Below are positions 8,271 through 14,563 of a stretch of 16,492 nt of DNA, one piece after another. Positions within the stretch are counted from its first letter, which is position 1, and each line of letters opens with the position of its first letter. Under the pieces are notes generated by a model. The model was not told the origin of the DNA. It did no database searches and saw only the letters and a program-made list of their open reading frames with translations. The stretch spans positions 1-16,492 of the forward strand of contig JACNLR010000052.1 in NCBI GenBank assembly GCA_014381385.1, written 5' to 3'. The DNA is from Planctomycetota bacterium (GTDB taxonomy: Bacteria; Planctomycetota; Phycisphaerae; Phycisphaerales; SM1A02). Made by a program: the position numbers and the translations under genes.

Positions 8271-10538
8271 CTATTCACCTATTACACATCCCCAGTGCGC
8301 GACAATGAAAAGGATATCTCCAGTATCAATCACTCCGTCACCATCAACATCGTACAGAGTAATGTCGTCGCTATCCTGTGAAAGCCAATGCTCAATAATC
8401 GCAAGGATATCCACAACATCTACAACTCCATCTGCTGTTACGTCACCTGCACAAGGAATGTCAGGGTAACAATCTTCTCCTGTGATTAACAGTTGCCCAT
8501 TCCCTTGGGCGTAGTCGCCATCATAAAAACCACCCACTCTAAATAGGTAATCCGTATTTGCCATAGTTTGAAATGTAACAGAAGATGTATACCCACTGCA
8601 CCCGTCTGCATCTCCGTTACATGCGATTTGCTTTTGCATTAGGTCTTCGCAGTCGTTACCACTACCGTCTAATTCATACACTACTAAATCTGTATCAAAA
8701 TCAACAGATTCGCAAGTACTCACTGTAATAGTATCAATCTCGCATGCTCGATATTTGAACCAAACATCGTAGACCATATCCCCCAAAAATGCATTTTGGC
8801 AATCCTCACTGTCATAGGGTTCGCCACCGGTAGTCGCGCCAACCGTAGTAAAGTTCCAAACACCCCCTGTTACTTCACGAGCGGTGTCGCACAAATCGTT
8901 ATACACAAGAAGGTGACAAGGATTACTTGAGCAGAAGTGACCTAGCCCAACGACATTTCCGCCAGAATCTTCACATTGATCTGCTAGCAGGTCCGTACAA
9001 TCTCCATCAAGGCAACAGGCGATTGGAACAATCGGGTCGCACCAACCAGTTGCGCAAACAGAGTTGTTCCCGAAGAATTCTCCACCAAATCCATTGCACT
9101 CGCTATGTAGCAATTCGTCAATACATTCCCAAGAATCAGTAAGGCAGCAAGCGCCAAGTATAGGCTGGCATGCGTTATTCAAACAGATAGTTCCATCACC
9201 AAAGAAGAACCCACCTATTCCAAAGCAGTTCTCAAACGTAACTTCGGTGCAATTATCATCTACACAACAGGCGCCTATCAATTCGGTTTCTACACAATCA
9301 AGCAAGCAGGGAGTGCTAAGTAACAAATAGTTTTCAATTTTTGCACGAACTGCATCATCAAAATGAAGAACAATGTTAGACATACCACCTGGGCATAGGT
9401 GGCAGTAACTCATAATCGTGCCGCCTTGGGCATCGTCGCAATTTCCTTCCACATCGTTACCGCACTCATCAATGGGGGGTTCGTATTCGTGCGTATGTGG
9501 GCTGCTGCAGTTGTGCCCAAGCTCATGTGTGACCGCATATATGTCCCAGTTGTTTGAACTGTAATCCTCAAGGGGCAGTGGAAATGAACCTAGCAAGTTT
9601 GATGTAAGACCATAGCCGTAACTTGTACACATGCCATTGAGCCATGCAATCCCACCACCTAAGCTCCTCCCACTGAGCAAATGGGTAAGGTGTCGATCTA
9701 CGGATCCCATATTTTCTTCCCAGTGTGAACGCAATTGGTAAAGTTGTTCAAGCGCATTTTGTTTGGTCCATGGATCAGAATCATCGTTCCAAATACGTAA
9801 GTAGGAAATCTGAATTGCAACTCCAATCTCATTGTCAAAAATTGTTGACACTGCACCAATTAATGTTGCAGCGTATTCACTACTAGCATCAACACTCCCA
9901 TCAAACAACTCTGTAAACTCCCAGTCGGTATCTACAGCAAGACGTATCGCTAAACACTCACCGCTCGCCGTAATTGTGTTTGTAGATCGTCGGTTTTCTT
10001 TAACAGCCATTTCAGTATCAAGAACATCACAGTAAAAATCTTCCCAGTTCATGTCAGATGGATCGACATTGTTTACGTTGTAGACAGCAGTCCATCCAGA
10101 GTTATTGCTCTCTGCAAGTACGTATGTTGACCCTTCGCTTTCGAGCAATCCGTTTGTAGTATGCTCGCCAAGTGCTAAAAATACTTTTGAAGTTGGGTCG
10201 CCCTCAATCGTACCGCGGAGCAAGACAACGTTGGGCTTTGCTTGTTGCCTGTGAACAGTTTCACCAAGATAATTTTCGGAGCCCTGTACAATTTTCGCAT
10301 CGGATGAAAAAATCTCAAATCTCTGCAAACGCAAAGTGACATCTCGATCAGTCCCAAGTGGAAATTCTGGAATAACAACGGTATCCCCTACTGAAATAGT
10401 ACCAAGGGAATTCTTTTCAATAACAACCGAAACACCATTGAAAGCACTAACCTCTCGTGGAGTTTTTGCCAAGGATTGAACTGATACCTCTTGCGAAGTA
10501 GCAAGTAACGAAATCAAAACTAAAGTATGTAATAACAA
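8271..10538 (-). CDS. Exported metzincin (M12/reprolysin-like) metalloprotease with cysteine repeats, beta-sandwich and dockerin-like tail
   Basis: A 755-residue secreted zinc protease. A short signal peptide (about 1-15) precedes a propeptide-like region (20-190). The catalytic domain has the metzincin site HELGHNCSSPH (His338, Glu339, His342, His348) and a Met-turn IMSYC at Met376. These are the defining marks of M12-type adamalysin/reprolysin peptidases. Next come three 40-residue six-cysteine repeats (424-457, 464-500, 508-541), each roughly ACC-x4-C-x7-C-x13-C-x4-C. A beta-sandwich domain (about 545-690) is similar to that in the 11655-13949 protease. A dockerin-like tail (about 702-755) ends HWGCVIGE. 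The start is TTG: no in-frame ATG exists before an upstream stop (10581-10583), and GGAGAGA lies five bases before the TTG. Substrate unknown. Confidence 0.88.
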   Translation of the reverse strand: MLLHTLVLISLLATSQEVSVQSLAKTPREVSAFNGVSVVIEKNSLGTISVGDTVVIPEFPLGTDRDVTLRLQRFEIFSSDAKIVQGSENYLGETVHRQQAKPNVVLLRGTIEGDPTSKVFLALGEHTTNGLLESEGSTYVLAESNNSGWTAVYNVNNVDPSDMNWEDFYCDVLDTEMAVKENRRSTNTITASGECLAIRLAVDTDWEFTELFDGSVDASSEYAATLIGAVSTIFDNEIGVAIQISYLRIWNDDSDPWTKQNALEQLYQLRSHWEENMGSVDRHLTHLLSGRSLGGGIAWLNGMCTSYGYGLTSNLLGSFPLPLEDYSSNNWDIYAVTHELGHNCSSPHTHEYEPPIDECGNDVEGNCDDAQGGTIMSYCHLCPGGMSNIVLHFDDAVRAKIENYLLLSTPCLLDCVETELIGACCVDDNCTEVTFENCFGIGGFFFGDGTICLNNACQPILGACCLTDSWECIDELLHSECNGFGGEFFGNNSVCATGWCDPIVPIACCLDGDCTDLLADQCEDSGGNVVGLGHFCSSNPCHLLVYNDLCDTAREVTGGVWNFTTVGATTGGEPYDSEDCQNAFLGDMVYDVWFKYRACEIDTITVSTCESVDFDTDLVVYELDGSGNDCEDLMQKQIACNGDADGCSGYTSSVTFQTMANTDYLFRVGGFYDGDYAQGNGQLLITGEDCYPDIPCAGDVTADGVVDVVDILAIIEHWLSQDSDDITLYDVDGDGVIDTGDILFIVAHWGCVIGE

Positions 10539-10610
10539 GTCATTCTCTCCATACCTACATATGCAATGTACCGAATCTAATCATGACTAATAATACCCCT
10601 ATAGGCAAGG

Positions 10611-10636
10611 AATAAATGCACAAAACCGCATTTATT
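10611..10636 (-). terminator. AT-rich hairpin overlapping the stop codon; possible weak terminator
   Basis: A perfect nine-bp inverted repeat, AATAAATGC (10611-10619) with GCATTTATT (10628-10636), loop of eight. On the minus strand it begins at the last base of the stop codon of the 10636-11586 gene. The stem is AT-rich and not followed by a T-run, so termination would be weak; an mRNA 3'-end stabiliser is the alternative. Confidence 0.3.
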
Positions 10637-11586
10637 TACGGACAAACACCCCATGCGTCAATGAGAGCGAGCAAATCGCCAACACCAACGATCCCGTTTC
10701 CATCAATATCCGCAGATCCACCAGCAGCACCCCACAAATCAATCAAGGCAAGAATGTCGCCAACGCCAACCGAGCCATTTTCATCTAAATCAGCAGGACA
10801 TGGTGCACTTGGATTGTAAGAGGCATCAGGCAAAACTGTTGCAAGCCCCCACTGTGGGTCTTGTAACATCTTTACCATGGCACTGTCGTGTTGTTGCATA
10901 AGTGCAAGTGTTGGCAACTCCCACTCGTCAGCAATTTCTGGAATGCGCCACGAGTAATCTTGTGCGCCGAGGATCGAAGTCAACGACCAGTAAAAATATT
11001 CAGTTGCTTTACACTGATAATCGCATGTTGGATCATAGTAGTGATACCAACCACCTGAAATTACATCGTCCATTGTGTTTGTCATTTGCGTACCATGGTC
11101 TTCACCCCAAACTGAAGGGTACACAACAGAGTAGCCACCAAAAGTTACAAGATGCAACGTCTCTTCTAAAGAAGCATCAAACTCTTGGTTGTTCGGATAA
11201 TTCATGTTCACTTCAAATCCAAACAAATCTTGCAAATAATAATTATCCCAAGTGCTGTCTGGGATACTGTCCATATCCCCTTCTGCTTGGTTCTCATTCC
11301 ACCACATAAGCATAGAAGCATAGTTATCGACTAGGTTTTGGTGCACTAAAGGGTTATCCACTTCACCATCTTCATTGTTATCAATCCACTGTGCAAGTAT
11401 ATTCGCGCAATGAAGCACTCGGCTATCTGACACATTTGATTTTGCAAACACATGCAATCCAAGTACGTCAACATGCTTGCTAAATACATCCAATCCAGCG
11501 GGTGCATCGGAGGGTACCTGACCTATAACAAAATCGCCTTGAAGCGGTGTTGTCAATACTGTAATCGCAAGAAATATTTTAAACAT
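10636..11586 (-). CDS. Exported protein of unknown function with EF-hand loop and dockerin-like tail
   Basis: A 316-residue protein with a signal peptide (about 1-17). I do not recognise a named family, though I recall similar unnamed proteins in marine bacteria and algae (memory only). Visible marks: an EF-hand-like loop DNNEDGEVD at 69-77; an invariant-looking EETLHLVTFGGY at 141-152 (Glu141, Glu142, His145); GGWYHYYDPTCDYQC at 178-192; and TEYFYWSLTSILGAQD at 195-210. The E-x-x-H and T-E-Y pair could form a metal site, but there is no HExxH motif. The tail from Cys263 has two calcium-loop repeats ending WGVCP. The gene starts at ATG with AAAGG just upstream. A strong terminator ends 18 bases before the ATG, leaving no room for a normal promoter in the gap. 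It sits between two protease genes on the same strand. Confidence 0.8.
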   Translation of the reverse strand: MFKIFLAITVLTTPLQGDFVIGQVPSDAPAGLDVFSKHVDVLGLHVFAKSNVSDSRVLHCANILAQWIDNNEDGEVDNPLVHQNLVDNYASMLMWWNENQAEGDMDSIPDSTWDNYYLQDLFGFEVNMNYPNNQEFDASLEETLHLVTFGGYSVVYPSVWGEDHGTQMTNTMDDVISGGWYHYYDPTCDYQCKATEYFYWSLTSILGAQDYSWRIPEIADEWELPTLALMQQHDSAMVKMLQDPQWGLATVLPDASYNPSAPCPADLDENGSVGVGDILALIDLWGAAGGSADIDGNGIVGVGDLLALIDAWGVCP

Positions 11587-11604
11587 ACCTTTGCACCTTT
11601 CAAT

Positions 11605-11640
11605 AAAAAACGCCCGCTAGCAGTGTAACTAGCGGGCGTT
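11605..11640 (-). terminator. Strong intrinsic terminator in the leader of the next gene
   Basis: A perfect 12-bp stem AACGCCCGCTAG (11609-11620) with CTAGCGGGCGTT (11629-11640), loop of eight, followed on the minus strand by six T residues (11605-11610). It lies 14 bases after the stop of the 11655-13949 protease and only 18 bases before the ATG of the 10636-11586 gene. Confidence 0.92.
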
Positions 11641-11654
11641 CAAAGTCAAGAACA

Positions 11655-13949
11655 TTACTCAGGACAAGCGCCCCAAGCGTCTATGAGCATAAGCAGGTCT
11701 CCAACGCCAACTGTTCCATCTTCATCGATGTCACCAGCACCGCCAGTTTCACCCCACATATCAACGACTGCAAGAAGGTCTGCAACACCAACTGTGCCAT
11801 CTTCATCAATGTCACCAGCACACGGCGGTGTTGTTTCGCAAGGATCGCCAGGACCGTCAATGGAAAGCTGCCCGCTACCTTCAGAAGAACCGCTCCAACC
11901 GCCTACGCGGATCAAGTAGTCAGTGCCCTGTGTAACATTGTATGTAACTACTGAGGAATATCCTGCGCAATTATCGCCATCGCCGTTACAAGCTATTTGC
12001 GTTTTATCACTACAAGTGCCAGAGTAGATCACGATGTCCGAGTCAAAGTCAATCAAGTCACAAGTACTTACTGTCATCGAACCAGTTTCGCAAGCTGTAT
12101 ACGAGAACCATACATCTGCAGCCATTTCGCCAAGGTAGGTGCCACCACATTCATCTTCATCGTAAGCATCACCACTATGGCTTGCCCCTACTGTTGTGAA
12201 GGAGTGTGTGCCATCAATAACTGGCATCGATGATGCGCACTCGTCATTTTCAAGTGGCTCTGGAAAATCAGCCATATTGTGCATTGCAAAACCTGCGAGA
12301 ATTTCGACTGAGTGTGGCGTTCCGTTTGTTAGGTCGCCGTCATCATCGTCAAGTGTAAGCCAGTCAAGAGTAATCGAGGGCGAGATATTATCACCAGAGT
12401 GCATTACCATTGAGTTAATTGCAAGGGAAGCAACAATGTCGCGACCAGCTGCACCGTATGCATTTTCCATTTCAATAAGTGTATCCCAAACACAACCTGA
12501 AATCAGTTGACCACAGTCATGAATGCCACCACTGCAAGGATACTGTTTGTTGTTATCAGCGTTACGAATTCCATTCACGCAATCGTTGCTGTAAAAGCCA
12601 CGAGCAAGTTGGTTATCACCTGTTATGAGAACGCCCATGACGTCGCCCATTCCTTCGCCGTATTGACCTTGCCCACTTCCTGCAACAGCAACCATGTGGT
12701 GGCCATATTCGTGGTGCACGACAACTGAGAATGCCGTGTTACTGCAACCACCTCCAGCGTTGTAAAAGTTAATGGATGAATAATCGTAATATGCATTACA
12801 AGTACCAGAAACGCCAACATTCACTGGGAAGGAAGTCTGCGTATCAATAGTAGGGAAGTCTGGGAAATAACTCAATGCATAATCACGGACTATGTTTGCT
12901 TGCAAGTATGCATTTACTTGCGCTCGGTAACTCTCGCTGTTATTTGCCGAGTTATGAACGATGTTTGGATTTACTGTGTTTTGTGTAATAGTCGCATCGG
13001 AGCCACTATTATTGTTTACATTAAACCAACGACCTTCGAGTTTTGAAGTTAAATTACCATCGCCAGCAATACTGTAGTTACCATCGGCATCTGCATACGC
13101 TGTATTACCATTTAGTATAACTTTTGCATGTGGTAAACCAGAGAGTGCTTCTGGCTCGCAAACATCAGCGCCTGAACTTGTTGTTGCTTGTCCACCGATG
13201 TTGCCATCTGCGTGAAGAATGAGATTCTTTTCGAGTAGGATTTCACCAGTTTCTGCGTCTACGAGGAGTTCTGCTTTTTTGTAGTTCTCTGAGTCCCAAC
13301 CACCAGCTGTTTGTGCTTCAAAAACAAGTACTGCACGAGGTTCTGCGTGCTCTTCTTTTGAACCGGCGTAGACCATCAGTTCTGGGATTGTTGTCGTAAC
13401 GGAAGTTCCAAATCGAGTTGCTGCTGCCATTAAAGCAAGAGCACCATTTTTCATGATTCGACTAGGTTTTTTAAAATCTGTCACATCTCGCAAATTCACT
13501 TCAACATTGACGATCGGGTTGTTTTGAATGTTTCGCGAGAGAACCATTAAACGACTTCCGTACACGGGAAGACCGTCGGCTGTTTGTTTAAAGTAAACAC
13601 CAGTGAATTTGTACTGACCCGTTGCTTGGTTGTACATTATTGGCTGTACATTGTGTCCATCGGCAAATGGTCCTTCAGCTACGAAGTCGCTAGCATTAAC
13701 ACCAAGGGCGCCAGACCAAGTTCGAAGAAAGTTTTGAGCGGACTGCTGAGCAGTCTTGCCAGTAGCCATTGCTGGGGCAACCATCTTTGTAATCTTTCCT
13801 TCGATAATTAATGTTCGAAGTTTTGGATGATCTTGCCGTAGTTGTTCCATCGTCAATGAAGACGATGGTGCGGTAGTAGCGGCAAATGCAAAAGGCGTCG
13901 ATGCGCACATTGTTAAAACCGCAAGGGTAAGTTTTGAAGATAGTTGCAT
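11655..13949 (-). CDS. Exported M36-type (fungalysin-like) metalloprotease, paralogue of 5356-8082
   Basis: A 764-residue secreted zinc protease. The signal peptide is residues 1-23 (ends FAFA), followed by a fungalysin-type propeptide (about 60-165) and a PepSY-like end VDAETGEILLEKN. The catalytic domain has HEYGH (His413, Glu414, His417) and GEGMGD with Glu432 as likely third ligand. The stretch from HHEYGHH through LISGCVWD is almost identical to the 5356-8082 protease. The C-terminal half differs: instead of the Ig and jelly-roll domains there is a single beta-sandwich domain (about 570-705, starting NDECASS), which closely resembles the one in the metzincin at 8271-10538. The dockerin-like tail from Cys710 ends WGACPE. 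Start ATG is supported by GAGAGGAA just upstream and by the matching paralogue start. It is the first gene of the minus-strand block and has its own candidate promoter and a structured leader. Confidence 0.9.
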   Translation of the reverse strand: MQLSSKLTLAVLTMCASTPFAFAATTAPSSSLTMEQLRQDHPKLRTLIIEGKITKMVAPAMATGKTAQQSAQNFLRTWSGALGVNASDFVAEGPFADGHNVQPIMYNQATGQYKFTGVYFKQTADGLPVYGSRLMVLSRNIQNNPIVNVEVNLRDVTDFKKPSRIMKNGALALMAAATRFGTSVTTTIPELMVYAGSKEEHAEPRAVLVFEAQTAGGWDSENYKKAELLVDAETGEILLEKNLILHADGNIGGQATTSSGADVCEPEALSGLPHAKVILNGNTAYADADGNYSIAGDGNLTSKLEGRWFNVNNNSGSDATITQNTVNPNIVHNSANNSESYRAQVNAYLQANIVRDYALSYFPDFPTIDTQTSFPVNVGVSGTCNAYYDYSSINFYNAGGGCSNTAFSVVVHHEYGHHMVAVAGSGQGQYGEGMGDVMGVLITGDNQLARGFYSNDCVNGIRNADNNKQYPCSGGIHDCGQLISGCVWDTLIEMENAYGAAGRDIVASLAINSMVMHSGDNISPSITLDWLTLDDDDGDLTNGTPHSVEILAGFAMHNMADFPEPLENDECASSMPVIDGTHSFTTVGASHSGDAYDEDECGGTYLGEMAADVWFSYTACETGSMTVSTCDLIDFDSDIVIYSGTCSDKTQIACNGDGDNCAGYSSVVTYNVTQGTDYLIRVGGWSGSSEGSGQLSIDGPGDPCETTPPCAGDIDEDGTVGVADLLAVVDMWGETGGAGDIDEDGTVGVGDLLMLIDAWGACPE

Positions 13950-13975
13950 TATTGGTAATTCCTCTCAGATTGTTA

Positions 13976-14011
13976 AAATAGGCAATTGGCAAAATCCGCT
14001 TTTGCCTATTT
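13976..14011 (-). promoter_or_regulatory. Leader of the M36 protease gene with two competing hairpins
   Basis: A 10-bp perfect inverted repeat AAATAGGCAA (13976-13985) with TTGCCTATTT (14002-14011) encloses 16 bases. Inside it, GGCAAAA (13988-13994) can instead pair with TTTTGCC (14000-14006). Both pairings use the same arm, so only one can form at a time. The element lies 27-62 bases upstream of the ATG, downstream of the candidate promoter, so it would be in the mRNA leader. As DNA it could equally be an operator. Function is inference. Confidence 0.4.
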
Positions 14012-14027
14012 AATTCTTCGCAGCCAA

Positions 14028-14055
14028 ATAATGCACGGTTCCCGCAAAAAGTCAA
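14028..14055 (-). promoter_or_regulatory. Candidate promoter for the 11655-13949 protease
   Basis: On the minus strand, TTGACT (14050-14055) is followed after 16 bases by CATTAT (14028-14033), a fair match to a sigma-70-type promoter. Transcription would start near 14021, giving a leader of about 70 bases that includes the hairpins. A TCAATTGA palindrome (14052-14059) overlaps the -35 box. Confidence 0.4.
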
Positions 14056-14204
14056 TTGAAAAGGCCTTTTTATGTTCTAAAGTTGCATCAATGTTTCAAT
14101 TGAAGGTTTGGTTTCGTGTGAGTGGCGAACGTCTCAGATATTCTCGAATTAATTTCAAATTGGGGTTAATTGCTGAAACCTATCCATCGAACGTGCGTAT
14201 ATAT

Positions 14205-14302
14205 AGCCAGCATCCCATACTTTGCTCCCTCCCTCCCGTTGCAGATTTATTTCTGCAATCTTAAACCCCGATTGTTGGCTTGACCCACAACGGGGTTTTT
14301 TT
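14205..14302 (+). ncRNA. Possible small RNA with CTCC-repeat and two 3' hairpins
   Basis: A clear plus-strand terminator (14264-14302) has no protein gene before it, since the neighbouring gene to the left runs the other way. Just upstream lie CTCCCTCCCTCCC (14225-14237), complementary to Shine-Dalgarno-type sequence, and a perfect seven-bp hairpin TTGCAGA/TCTGCAA (14239-14245 with 14252-14258). A TATATA (14198-14203) could be a -10 box, but I see no good -35. The 5' end is therefore a guess. Confidence 0.3.
14264..14302 (+). terminator. Plus-strand intrinsic terminator without an obvious gene
   Basis: AACCCCG (14264-14270) pairs with CGGGGTT (14291-14297). The stem extends inward through TTGT/ACAA and GG/CC with single-base bulges or mismatches, and it ends in seven T residues (14296-14302). 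The T-run marks plus-strand termination; the minus side has only three T residues. Confidence 0.7.
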
Positions 14303-14315
14303 ACACACAACCATT

Positions 14316-14418
14316 TTCTCCTCTGAGACTTTTTTTTATTCTTTTGCAAAAAGGGCTCTAGCGATCTCTAAAAAGTCTCAGAGGCGATTTTTGGGCTTTA
14401 AAAAGTCTCAGAGGAGAA
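14316..14418. repeat. 103-bp element with 19-bp perfect inverted ends and a third internal copy
   Basis: The sequence AAAAAGTCTCAGAGGAGAA occurs at 14400-14418 and in exact reverse complement at 14316-14334. A third copy of its first 15 bases lies at 14370-14384, in the same direction as the right end and exactly 30 bases before it. The left arm could pair with either right copy. It could be a miniature transposon-like element, a set of regulator sites, or an RNA switch. No transposase gene or clear target-site duplication is visible. Confidence 0.75.
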
Positions 14419-14489
14419 TAATTATTGGCATACTAATACGCACAATCCGACTTATAGGGGCTAAAAGGGGATAAATTAGGAACAAATCG

Positions 14490-14517
14490 TTGCAAAATGC
14501 GAATATCTGGTCATACT
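14490..14517 (+). promoter_or_regulatory. Weak candidate promoter for the multicopper oxidase
   Basis: TTGCAA (14490-14495) and CATACT (14512-14517) are 16 bases apart, giving a transcript start near 14524. A six-bp hairpin CTCAGT/ACTGAG (14516-14521 with 14530-14535) would fall at the 5' end. The match is modest. Confidence 0.28.
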
Positions 14518-14563
14518 CAGTATCAGGAAACTGAGAATTTCAAAGAGAAAGAGAAAGTTGCAC

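Larger units (their letters stand above)
13950..14563. other. Structured divergent intergenic region
   Basis: This 614-base region separates the minus-strand protease block from the plus-strand oxidase genes, and I see no credible protein gene in it. From left to right it holds: the protease ribosome site and leader hairpins (13976-14011); a candidate minus promoter (14028-14055); two identical TCAATTGA palindromes (14052-14059 and 14096-14103); a CTCC-repeat (14225-14237) followed by two hairpins and a plus-strand terminator; a 103-bp element with inverted ends (14316-14418); and a candidate oxidase promoter (14490-14517). Confidence 0.7.

Noticed and set aside
14370..14418. Two direct repeats with 30-base spacing, CRISPR-like at first sight
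   Set aside because: Only two direct copies of 15 bases with a 15-base gap, plus an inverted copy; far too short and few for an array, and no cas gene is visible.
14280..14474. Short plus-strand open frame across the inverted-repeat element
   Set aside because: It covers the terminator T-run and the repeats, its sequence is low-complexity, and it has no plausible ribosome site.
14558..14563. TTG start two codons upstream for the multicopper oxidase
   Set aside because: The ATG at 14564 gives a normal signal peptide, aligns with the paralogue start and is better spaced from the purine-rich ribosome site.
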